From Methanobacteriota archaeon (GTDB taxonomy: Archaea; Thermoplasmatota; Poseidoniia; Poseidoniales; Poseidoniaceae), in NCBI GenBank assembly GCA_018662825.1, contig JABJFI010000015.1:1-36579 (forward strand): a stretch of 36,579 nt of DNA. The letters are read 5' to 3'. Positions within the stretch are counted from its first letter, which is position 1, and the number at the start of each line of letters is the position of its first letter. The position numbers and the translations under genes are program-made. Shown piece by piece: positions 18,902 through 27,487 of this stretch. The notes beneath the pieces are model-generated. The model ran no database searches, had not been told where the DNA came from, and was given only the letters and a program-made list of their open reading frames with translations.

Positions 18902-19215
18902 ATTTTACCGGTCAGTTTTCGTAGAATTCGAGCAAAGAGGGACACCTGAGGGCGTTCACTAAGTCCCAAACGCCAATCTAATTCATTTGCATTTTCATAT
19001 GTGAGTAATTCTTCAAAGCCACCAATCCATTCATCATCAATGAAAATTTGTGGAATGGTTTTACTTCCATTCGTGCGAATATGGAATTCTGCATCGATTC
19101 GTTTCGACGAGCCGAGCTTCTTTTCGACATAGTTGACTTTTTTTGAATCCAACAAACGTTTTGCATTAACACAAGCGCCACAGCCACGATTGGTATACAA
19201 CTCAACCTTCGCCAT
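18895..19215 (-). CDS. Glutaredoxin-like protein
   Basis: VELYTNRGCGACVNAKRLLDSKKV...TIPQIFIDDEWIGGFEELLTY: thioredoxin fold, CGAC active site. Overlaps the convergent neighbour by 7 bp. Confidence 0.88.
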   Translation of the reverse strand: MAKVELYTNRGCGACVNAKRLLDSKKVNYVEKKLGSSKRIDAEFHIRTNGSKTIPQIFIDDEWIGGFEELLTYENANELDWRLGLSERPQVSLFARILRKLTGKIY

Positions 19216-19268
19216 AATCAATGGTATAACTTCATTGTTTCAAACCTTTTCATCGAAAGAAGCGGTGG

Positions 19269-19341
19269 TAGTCCCTCTCGGATTTGAACCGAGGTCGGAG
19301 GAACCAGAATCCTCCATGATGGACCGCTACACTAAGGGACT
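19269..19341 (-). tRNA. tRNA-Gln (anticodon CTG)
   Basis: Reverse complement AGTCCCT...GAGGA-TTCTGGT-TCCTC...CTCGG-TTCAAAT-CCGAG-AGGGACT-A folds as a cloverleaf. CCA appears encoded at 19266-19268. Confidence 0.93.
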
Positions 19342-19437
19342 GTTAGTGGGCCCAATAGCCTTGGACTCTTCAATTCAACGGTTTGGTTTTCCTCTATACA
19401 AGGGCGATGTAGCCTATTCTCTTTTACAAAATCAAGG

Positions 19438-19632
19438 TTATAGAGTTACGAATCGAAAGAGAACTTTTGAGACGGCACTGATCATTAGAACAATCATGAA
19501 CGAGCCGAGCGCCCAGCGTGCCCAAGGGCGGTCGGGCTTTTCAGCAGGCCAAGGGTCAATTCCCAAAGCCTCTGCTTCACGGACAAGTTCTGCAAGTTCT
19601 TGCAGTTCTTCCTCCACTGATTGTGCCGCCAT
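19438..19632 (-). CDS. Small membrane protein, 64 aa
   Basis: Acidic helical N-terminus followed by one TM (WALGSFMIVLMISAVSKVLF). Intergenic, not explained by another gene. Confidence 0.5.
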   Translation of the reverse strand: MAAQSVEEELQELAELVREAEALGIDPWPAEKPDRPWARWALGSFMIVLMISAVSKVLFRFVTL

Positions 19633-19724
19633 GCATTGTGGCAGTTGGAGGACCTACATGAGATTCACGCATCACCAGAGGATGAGGAACAAAGCCTTGA
19701 AGGTCATGGCATGCAGCGAAATAT

Positions 19725-21242
19725 ATGAGTGAAGTCCCCGAAGGTCTGTCCTTTGACTCTTTGGAGCGACGACCGCCTAGGCCGACAGCAACCATAACAA
19801 TGACTCGTGATGGAGCAGATGGCGTCGAAGTCTTGATTGGACTCCGGTCAGAAACCATGGCAGCGTTTCCTGGCTACTGGGCTTTTCCTGGTGGGGGTTT
19901 GTCACGCGTTGATGCAACTGCAGTTGAGAAACTCGCTGGTTTTGTAGGTTCAGGGGCTAAAGCCATGGCTTGTATTCTTCGAGAAATGAGTGAAGAATTG
20001 GGTCTTGCCCCATCGGATGATGGATTGGTAGCACTGCCTCTTGAAGTTCGTCAGCAAATCATTGCTGATAAAAGCAGATACTTGCCGCTTGCTCAACAAG
20101 GGTTAGTTCCTTTCAATACCGATTCTCTAAGTCTCTTAAGCCATCGAATTACGCCGCCGTTTGGCCCAGTACAGTTCGATAATGCATTTTTACACCTACA
20201 TGCTGGCGATGAGAAGAATGTACCTGAAATCGACCTTGAACCTCAAACTGAATTCACTCAAATTATGTGGGCAACACCTAATGATATACTGCACAGATGG
20301 TCAAATCATGAAATAAAAGTGGCGCCTCCTGTTGTCACACTGTTGATGGAAATTGAAAGAACTCTCGAACGTAAAGAACGCAACATGAGAGAGGCTGCTC
20401 TCGATATTAGTCAACGATTACCGGGTCGCCGTTCAATTTTGTTCGCCCATGGCGTAGAGGTTGTACCTGTGAAAACAGCAACTCTCCCCCCTGCCGACCA
20501 CACAAATTGCTACCTTGTTGGTGACCCTGAAGGCGATTTTATTTTGGTTGACCCTGCTTCACATCTACGTGAAGGAATGGAAGATGTGGCAAAAGCAGTT
20601 GAGCGCCACAAAGGACAACTAATCGCCATCATGTTTACTCATTCACATGGCGATCATGTCGGTGATATCGGTTTGTTGCGAGAAGCATTTGATGTCCCTA
20701 TTTGGGGGAGCGAATATACCGCTCGTAGTGTCAAATGTGACCGAATTCTCACCGATGGTGAAACACTAGAACTCGGAAATCAAGCATGGCAAGTACTCAT
20801 TACACCAGGTCACCATCCCGGTCATATCTGCTTACTTGGAGATGCAGGGCTCATCGCAGGTGACATGGTCGCTGGCATTGGCACTATCTTGATTCCACCA
20901 CATACTGGCGATATGAATGTCTACATGGAACAACTTGAACGCTTGAAAAATCTCAAACCGCACCTGTTATTCCCGAGTCATGGACCGGTAATTGCTCTAC
21001 CAATTCAAAAATTTGACCAGTACCTCTCGCATCGCCAAGCACGTCATCAATCCGTCTATGAAGCGGTTCATTCTGGAATCGAAACTCTTTCTGCTATCGC
21101 AAGGGCTGCATATGCAGACACACCTAATGCACATCCTGGGCTTGCTCTTGACCAAACACTCTCGCATCTCGTGTCACATCAACGGTCTGGAACACTGGTT
21201 GAGCATTCTTCGAAGTGGTTCGTAAATGATACCAAACCTTAG
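19725..21242 (+). CDS. Nudix hydrolase fused to metallo-beta-lactamase-fold hydrolase (LACTB2-like)
   Basis: N-terminal Nudix-like region (GYWAFPGGGLSRVD...ACILREMSEELGL). C-terminal MBL NCYLVGDPEGDFILVDPA, FTHSHGDHVGDIG, TPGHHPGHICL. Confidence 0.88.
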   Translation: MSEVPEGLSFDSLERRPPRPTATITMTRDGADGVEVLIGLRSETMAAFPGYWAFPGGGLSRVDATAVEKLAGFVGSGAKAMACILREMSEELGLAPSDDGLVALPLEVRQQIIADKSRYLPLAQQGLVPFNTDSLSLLSHRITPPFGPVQFDNAFLHLHAGDEKNVPEIDLEPQTEFTQIMWATPNDILHRWSNHEIKVAPPVVTLLMEIERTLERKERNMREAALDISQRLPGRRSILFAHGVEVVPVKTATLPPADHTNCYLVGDPEGDFILVDPASHLREGMEDVAKAVERHKGQLIAIMFTHSHGDHVGDIGLLREAFDVPIWGSEYTARSVKCDRILTDGETLELGNQAWQVLITPGHHPGHICLLGDAGLIAGDMVAGIGTILIPPHTGDMNVYMEQLERLKNLKPHLLFPSHGPVIALPIQKFDQYLSHRQARHQSVYEAVHSGIETLSAIARAAYADTPNAHPGLALDQTLSHLVSHQRSGTLVEHSSKWFVNDTKP

Positions 21243-21267
21243 AATGCATCCGTGAGCAGGCAAATAT

Positions 21268-22287
21268 ATGCCACGCAGAGTTGAGTTTACCAAAGCCGGT
21301 TCACCAAACACGATTCGGATTGCTGAGATGCCGTTACCGGTTCCTGAAACCGATGAAGTTCGAGTGAAGGTTGCTTTTGCTGGAATCAATTTTGCTGACC
21401 TTTTGATGAGATTGGGGTTCTATCAACCACGCCCTCCGTATCCATTCACTCCAGGCTATGAAATCAGTGGAATTATCGATGCAGTTGGCGGCGAGAATAC
21501 AGGCTTTACCATTGGTCAGAGAGTCGTAGCAGCAATGTCTACAGGCGGCCAATCGAGCCATGTTATCGTCGACAAAAAACGTGTATTAGCCTTACCCGAT
21601 GAAATTGAATTAGATGTCGCAGCAGCGATGCCAGTCACCTATCTTACCGCCCACCACATGTTGCATCACCTAGGTCATATGGGAAAGGATGATTCTGTAT
21701 TGATTCACGGTGGTGCTGGAGGAGTAGGTACTGCTGCTCTGCAATTGTGCCAGTGGGCAGGTGTGACCAACGTATGGGCGACAGCCTCAGGCCCAAAAGC
21801 GGACATCATTCAATCACTGGGTGGCAGAGCAATAGACCGACATAACGAAGATTTTGTTGAGATTATCAAGCAAGAAACTGAAGGTGCTGGCGTCGACCAT
21901 ATTCTCGACCCCATCGGTGGTGAACACCTTACTCGCTCCCTTTCAGTACTCAAGGAAGGTGGAAGACTCTACACCTACGGAATGTCAGCTGTTGCACCAA
22001 CTTCCAAACGTTCGATGCTTCGTAGTTTTTTGGCATGGAGAAAAACTCCTGCATTTGACCCGCTTCGTTTAATGACACGAAATAGAGGCGTATTTGGCGT
22101 TCATATGGGTACATGGAAAGATGAAACTGTGATGCAAAAACAACTTCAAAGAATCTTAGAAGGAATCATCAGCGGTGCACTCTCACCGGTCATTGATTCT
22201 GTTTTTGATGTAGAAAATGTGGCTGAGGCACATCAATATCTACACGATGCAAAAAACATTGGAAAGGTTCTACTTCGATTCAAGTGA
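21268..22287 (+). CDS. Quinone oxidoreductase-like MDR (zinc-independent) family protein
   Basis: PRPPYPFTPGYEISGIIDAVG and VLIHGGAGGVGTAALQLCQWAG motifs of the MDR/QOR superfamily. Confidence 0.9.
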   Translation: MPRRVEFTKAGSPNTIRIAEMPLPVPETDEVRVKVAFAGINFADLLMRLGFYQPRPPYPFTPGYEISGIIDAVGGENTGFTIGQRVVAAMSTGGQSSHVIVDKKRVLALPDEIELDVAAAMPVTYLTAHHMLHHLGHMGKDDSVLIHGGAGGVGTAALQLCQWAGVTNVWATASGPKADIIQSLGGRAIDRHNEDFVEIIKQETEGAGVDHILDPIGGEHLTRSLSVLKEGGRLYTYGMSAVAPTSKRSMLRSFLAWRKTPAFDPLRLMTRNRGVFGVHMGTWKDETVMQKQLQRILEGIISGALSPVIDSVFDVENVAEAHQYLHDAKNIGKVLLRFK

Positions 22288-22331
22288 GGATTGAAGAAGA
22301 GTCGCCCACAGGTCTGTAGGAGGCGAGAAGC

Positions 22332-24506
22332 ATGAAAGCTGCAATGTCGGGCTTTGATTTACGTGCAGTTGCTCGTGAGTTGAATGAATTTTCAGGCGCC
22401 TATGTCAAGAAAGCCTACATGCCCCACTATGAGCAAATTGTCCTTCGAATCAATCCAAAAGGCATGGACCAATTCGACTTGGTACTCGTTCGTGGTGCAC
22501 GAATCTACACTTCGAATCGTGACCGCCCAATGCCGATGACGCCGCCCCCTTTTGCCATGGTTCTTCGAAAACATCTGAAAAATGCTCGTATGACAGGTGT
22601 TCGGCAACTTGGATTTGACCGAGTATTATGTTTTGATTTCGATACGAAATTTGGACAATACCATCTCTATGTTGAAGTATTCAGAGATGGAAATATCATT
22701 CTTACCGATGAAGAAGATACCATTATTCAACCACTCACTCACGCATCTTATGCAGGTCGGACTCTAAAGAAGGGAGTCACATATCAGCCTCCACCTGCTG
22801 CGATGGACCCGCATGAAATGGAATTAGAACAACTTGCTGAAATGTTTGCAACCTCAGACCGAGACCTTGTGTCAACACTTGGCGGAAAAGTAAACCTTGG
22901 AGGAACACATGCCAATGCGGTTTGTGCATTGGCAGGAATGGATGCGAACATCGACACACAGGTGGCGGATACTGAGAAAGTCCATGCTGCATTACAATCA
23001 CTTCTCAGTGATTTGGAACAAAGCAATGAAGGATTTTTGCTTCTCAAATCTGACAAAGAAAATACCAATGAAGAACTCGAATCGGCGGCGAAAAGTCACG
23101 AACCAAATGGGAAAAGAGACCGCTTTTTCGAGCAATTTGCTTGTGAAGCGACACCGACTCTCTTGCCAAATCATGACCGATTTGTCAAAATCACATTCCC
23201 GTCTTTATGCCAAGCAGTCGATGCATGGAAAGGTGCTCATGACGCGATAGCACTGGCACGACGGGAGGCCGAAAAGTTAGACATCGCAGCTCCTGGTCGC
23301 GGACATTCAACCGATGTTGAACGATTAGAACGTAGAAAGATACAGCAGGAGAAAGCATTGGAAGGATTCTCCACGAAAATAGAGAAGCAACAAATGCTTG
23401 GCCATCTCATACAAAACAACTGGACTCACATTGAAAGTTTACTTACTCAAGTTTCGTTAGCAGTTGAAGAAAAAGGCTGGAGTCAAGTCAAAAAGGATGC
23501 TAAGCAAATCTCTTGGATCATCTCATTGAATCCTGCACAACGTAATTTTGTAACTGTTTTACCTGATGAAAACAACGAACCAACTGGCCCTCAAGCCACC
23601 CTTTGTTTAGATGAAACTGTTCACCAAAATGCACAACGCCATTTTGAGGCTGCTCGAAAGCAAAAGGACAAAACAAAAGGTGCAGTTGAAGCCCTTGAGG
23701 AAACTCTTCTTCATTTACAACGCGCTAAAAAGAAGGAAATAAAGCAACAAGCGAGTGGTAAACTCAACAAAGTCAAACGAAGTAAACGTCTCTGGTTTGA
23801 AAATCACCGTTGGAGTATGATTAGTGGAGGGCATTTATTGGTCGGAGGAAAGGATGCGAAAGGTAACGATTCCATCGTTAAAAAGCACCTATCAGGTGCC
23901 GATATGTATCTGCATGCAGACTTGCACGGCGCTCCTAGTTGCAGTTTACGAGCAACCCAAGGTTTTGCTGCAGACCAACAGAAACCAGCACATATTCCAG
24001 ATGATGTCCCAGCATTCCGATTGATTGACAAACTCACCGATGAAAAGATAACTTCTGAAAAACTCGAAGAAGCGGCGACTTTGGCTCTATGTTGGAGTCG
24101 TGCCTGGGCAGGAGGCGGAGCACACGGTACAGTGTATGCAGTCAAACCTGCTCAAGTCTCAAAAACTGCTCAAACAGGTGAATACGTCGGCAAGGGCGCA
24201 TTCATTGTTCGAGGACAGCGTCAATGGTTCAAAGACCTCGATGTTCAACTTGGCATTGGTATTGTAGCCATCAATGGTGTTCCTCTCCTTATGGGAGGTT
24301 TGCCTGAGACTATTCGTTCATTTTGTCAACGCTATGCAATTCTACGGCCGGGTTTGGTCAAAAAAGAACAATTGGCAAACCGAATTTACAAGAATACGGG
24401 CTTGATTACTGATGATGTATTGCCTGTTTTACCAGGTGCTGCTGAAATTATCGAAGACCACGGAATATTTAGTCCAGCGAAAATTCAAACTCAAGAAGAA
24501 GAGTGA
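22332..24506 (+). CDS. rqcH: NFACT family protein, archaeal RqcH/Rqc2 (Tae2) homologue
   Basis: N-terminal FbpA-like SGFDLRAVARELNEFSGAYVKKAYM. C-terminal NFACT-R RWSMISGGHLLVGGKDAKGNDSIVKKHLSGADMYLHADLHGAPSC. Confidence 0.92.
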   Translation: MKAAMSGFDLRAVARELNEFSGAYVKKAYMPHYEQIVLRINPKGMDQFDLVLVRGARIYTSNRDRPMPMTPPPFAMVLRKHLKNARMTGVRQLGFDRVLCFDFDTKFGQYHLYVEVFRDGNIILTDEEDTIIQPLTHASYAGRTLKKGVTYQPPPAAMDPHEMELEQLAEMFATSDRDLVSTLGGKVNLGGTHANAVCALAGMDANIDTQVADTEKVHAALQSLLSDLEQSNEGFLLLKSDKENTNEELESAAKSHEPNGKRDRFFEQFACEATPTLLPNHDRFVKITFPSLCQAVDAWKGAHDAIALARREAEKLDIAAPGRGHSTDVERLERRKIQQEKALEGFSTKIEKQQMLGHLIQNNWTHIESLLTQVSLAVEEKGWSQVKKDAKQISWIISLNPAQRNFVTVLPDENNEPTGPQATLCLDETVHQNAQRHFEAARKQKDKTKGAVEALEETLLHLQRAKKKEIKQQASGKLNKVKRSKRLWFENHRWSMISGGHLLVGGKDAKGNDSIVKKHLSGADMYLHADLHGAPSCSLRATQGFAADQQKPAHIPDDVPAFRLIDKLTDEKITSEKLEEAATLALCWSRAWAGGGAHGTVYAVKPAQVSKTAQTGEYVGKGAFIVRGQRQWFKDLDVQLGIGIVAINGVPLLMGGLPETIRSFCQRYAILRPGLVKKEQLANRIYKNTGLITDDVLPVLPGAAEIIEDHGIFSPAKIQTQEEE

Positions 24507-24508
24507 TT

Positions 24509-26110
24509 TCAGTTGCGGTTTTTACCGCCACCGCGATTGTAGCCGCCTTTCTTGCCGCTATATTTGCCACTTGATTGTGAATTTTGGCCACCATGGTAGC
24601 CTTTGCTTGATTTCTTAGTTGGTTTGTAATTCTGGCCTCGAGCTTCACCACGGTATCCACCGCTGTTTCCACCATCTGAATTACTTCGGCCACCGCCGCC
24701 ACTTCGGCCACCGCCGCCACTTCGGCCTCCGCCGCCACCACGGTATCCACCGCCGCCACGGCCTCCGCCGCCACCTCGGCCTCCGCCGCCACCACGGTAT
24801 CCGCCGCCACGGCCTCCACCGCCACCGCGGTATCCGCCGCCACGGCCTCCGCCGCCACCTCGGCCTCCACCGCCGCCACGGTATCCACCGCCGCCGCCGT
24901 TTCGTTGGCTATAGTGACCATTTCGGCCACCAGAATCATTGCGATTGGAGCGTGGACGACGCTCTGCTGCGATATATTCGACTTCAAATTCAGGCAATAC
25001 TGAGAATTCAGGAGGTTCAAAATCTACACGAATTCCAACTTCTCGCTGAATCTTTCCAAATTGTTTTTTCTGAGGTTTTTGAACCAATGAGATGACGATA
25101 CCTGTGGCTCCACCACGTGCAGTTCGCCCACTTCGGTGCTTGTATGCCTTACCGTTTTCTGGAGGGTCATAATGAATAACACAATTGACACCTTCGACAT
25201 CGATACCTCGTGCAGCGACATCGGTTGCGATGAGCGCCATACATTCTCCATGTTGGAAACGTGACATTGCAGCGTCTCTTTGGCGTTGAGATAATCCTCC
25301 GTGGAGGGTTTCAATCGCCATTCCATCATACTGCATTTCATCTCCAACCCGATCGACTCCATTTCGAGTTCGGCAAAAGATGATTGTTCGACCACATTTT
25401 CGAATGATTTCAGATGAAATTGCTGATTTTTTGGAGTTCGGCATTAGCCAAAAATAATGTGTCATGCTTTCCATTGTTACTTCTTTTGGCCCCACTTCAA
25501 TGGTCACAGGGTTGGTCTGATAATCTCTCACCAAGTCAGCAACTTCATCATCTAAAGTTGCGCTGAATAAGATTGTTTGACGGTCAGATTTACACTTGTC
25601 AAGAATTTTGCAAACTGGCTCCATGAAACCCATGTCAGCCATTCTATCTGCTTCATCCAGAACAACGACACCAACATCTTGCAGGGAAACCGCCCCACGG
25701 TCAATCATGTCAATCAAACGACCAGGGCAAGCGACAAGAATGTCAACACCTTGGTCAAGGGCTCGAAATTGCTTATTGTATGAACTTCCACCATACATTG
25801 CTAAGGCATACAATTGAAGTTCGTAGGCAAGTGGGTCAAGAACTTTGTAAATTTGCTCTGCCAACTCTCGAGTTGGAGTAAGAATGAGTGAGGTTGGACG
25901 GCGTGGTTCGGCTTCCTCAGTTCGTGAAAGCAACGGTAGACCGAATGCAAGTGTTTTTCCAGAACCTGTTGGCGCTCTACAACAAACGTCTCGTCCAAGC
26001 ATACCATCTGGAATGGATTCTCGTTGAACTTCAAATGGTTCAAGAATCCCTTGCTTTTTTAGGACTTCAATCAAAATAGGCTCAACGCCAAGATCTTCGA
26101 ACGACACCAT
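24509..26110 (-). CDS. DEAD-box RNA helicase with C-terminal RGG/GYRGG tail
   Basis: APTGSGKTLAFGLPLL, PTRELAEQ, VLDEADRM, SATLDDE, HRSGRTARGGATG, followed by ~90 aa of (RGGGGG/YRGGGGGR) repeats. Confidence 0.96.
   Translation of the reverse strand: MVSFEDLGVEPILIEVLKKQGILEPFEVQRESIPDGMLGRDVCCRAPTGSGKTLAFGLPLLSRTEEAEPRRPTSLILTPTRELAEQIYKVLDPLAYELQLYALAMYGGSSYNKQFRALDQGVDILVACPGRLIDMIDRGAVSLQDVGVVVLDEADRMADMGFMEPVCKILDKCKSDRQTILFSATLDDEVADLVRDYQTNPVTIEVGPKEVTMESMTHYFWLMPNSKKSAISSEIIRKCGRTIIFCRTRNGVDRVGDEMQYDGMAIETLHGGLSQRQRDAAMSRFQHGECMALIATDVAARGIDVEGVNCVIHYDPPENGKAYKHRSGRTARGGATGIVISLVQKPQKKQFGKIQREVGIRVDFEPPEFSVLPEFEVEYIAAERRPRSNRNDSGGRNGHYSQRNGGGGGYRGGGGGRGGGGGRGGGYRGGGGGRGGGYRGGGGGRGGGGGRGGGGYRGGGGGRSGGGGRSGGGGRSNSDGGNSGGYRGEARGQNYKPTKKSSKGYHGGQNSQSSGKYSGKKGGYNRGGGKNRN
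24660..24905. repeat. GCC/CCGCC-rich low-complexity tract encoding the RGG tail
   Basis: Repeated CCGCCGCCAC[G/C]G and CCACGGTATCC blocks, in frame with the helicase. Confidence 0.9.
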
Positions 26111-26113
26111 GAG

Positions 26114-26150
26114 CCTACCCCATTTGGTGGCCGTTGCCCTACCCTATTTG
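26114..26150. repeat. Imperfect 13-nt direct repeat in the helicase 5' leader
   Basis: CCTACCCCATTTG (26114-26126) and CCTACCCTATTTG (26138-26150), 24-nt period, immediately upstream of the helicase start. Confidence 0.7.
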
Positions 26151-26197
26151 ATACCCACAGTCGGAATAACGGTTTTTTTGGGGTCTCAACAGTCGCT

Positions 26198-27391
26198 TCA
26201 AGAACGCCGAACTAGCATAGCAACAGCGTTGCCACCACCCAAACAGAGCGTAACTATTCCAGAACTTGCATCGCACCGACGCATTACCCCAAGCATAGTA
26301 ATCAGGCACCGGGTTCCACTTGAACCGAGTGGATGGCCAAGACTTACTGCCCCGCCATGAAGATTAAATCGGTCTTCAGGAATGTTCAGTTCTTGTGCCA
26401 CAGCACAAGATGCTGAAGCAAAGGCTTCGTTATGCTCATAAATGTCCACATCCAAAACTTCGAGTTGATTGCGTTCCAAGAGCATTTTCACTGCCGGTAT
26501 CGGGGCACTCATGACACGTTCTGGCTCAACTCCACTGGTGCAATAATCCTCGATGTAGGCAATGATTTCCCAGCCCTGTTGCTGAGCGTATTCAGCGTTT
26601 GCAATTACAACTGCACTGGCTCCATCATTGAGTGTGCTAGCATTTCCAGCAGTAACTTGTCCTTCTTTTTGGAAGACTGGCCGCAGGTTTGAAAGCGAAT
26701 CAACATCTGTTTTTGCACGAATGCCTTCGTCGAGAGAAAAGGTTACTGCTGGGCCTCGTCGTTGAGGGATTTCAATCGAAAATATTTCCCAATCAAACCA
26801 ACCATTAGATTGTGCTTGAGCAGCCCTTTGATGACTTTGAGCAGCAAAGGTATCAGATTGAAGACGAGAGATTGAACATTCTTTGGCAATCGTTTCTCCC
26901 GTGTTGCCCATGTGAACATCATTGTATCCATCCCACAGGCCATCGTGAATCATTGAGTCAACAAGTTTTGAATCACCCATCTTTGAGCCTTTTCTATGAT
27001 TCATCAGAAGGTGGGGTGCATTGGACATACTTTCCATACCACCAGCAATAATCACATTGTGTTCTCCTGCACGAATACTGTTTGCAGCCATCATTGCTGC
27101 TTTGAGTGAACTGCCACAGACTTTGTTGATGGTGACACATGGAGTGGTCACAGGTAAGTCTGATGCGAGAGCGACTTGACGTGCTGGGTTTTGGCCAGCA
27201 CCTGCTTGAAGAACTTGGCCGAATATGACTTCATCAACAGTGCCTTGCGATGGGTCAATACCAACCCTTTGGCAGACTTCTTTGACTGCAAGTGCGCCCA
27301 AATCAACGGCACTCATACTAGAAAGTGAACCCATGAACTTACCAATCGGTGTCCGAGCAACACCACAAATCGCTACTTTCGGTTGGCTCAT
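26198..27391 (-). CDS. Acetyl-CoA C-acetyltransferase (thiolase)
   Basis: NKVCGSSLKAAMMAANSIRAGEHNVIIAGGMESMS, NEAFASA, GGAVSLGHPLGSSGTR and CLGGGNA motifs. Confidence 0.96.
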   Translation of the reverse strand: MSQPKVAICGVARTPIGKFMGSLSSMSAVDLGALAVKEVCQRVGIDPSQGTVDEVIFGQVLQAGAGQNPARQVALASDLPVTTPCVTINKVCGSSLKAAMMAANSIRAGEHNVIIAGGMESMSNAPHLLMNHRKGSKMGDSKLVDSMIHDGLWDGYNDVHMGNTGETIAKECSISRLQSDTFAAQSHQRAAQAQSNGWFDWEIFSIEIPQRRGPAVTFSLDEGIRAKTDVDSLSNLRPVFQKEGQVTAGNASTLNDGASAVVIANAEYAQQQGWEIIAYIEDYCTSGVEPERVMSAPIPAVKMLLERNQLEVLDVDIYEHNEAFASASCAVAQELNIPEDRFNLHGGAVSLGHPLGSSGTRCLITMLGVMRRCDASSGIVTLCLGGGNAVAMLVRRS

Positions 27392-27487
27392 GTCAGTCCT
27401 AATAGACCGACATTCTTCAATGTGCGCGCACTTCTATTCGGAGAAAGTCAAGAGAAGACTTGATGAAGAGAAGGTGCTGGCGGTAAC

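Noticed and set aside
19133-19732. 199-aa + strand ORF
   Set aside because: Runs antisense through glutaredoxin and tRNA-Gln and has no recognisable domain.
24660-24905. CRISPR-like array of GCCGCCAC repeats
   Set aside because: No constant repeat/unique spacer structure. It is an in-frame low-complexity coding tract.
24619-25095. + strand ORF rich in HRRHGLRRHLG repeats, looking like a novel His/Arg repeat protein
   Set aside because: Antisense translation of the helicase RGG tail. The helicase frame is clearly the coding one.
26109-26360. 83-aa + strand ORF at the thiolase/helicase junction
   Set aside because: Mostly antisense to the thiolase 3' end. Low plausibility as a protein.
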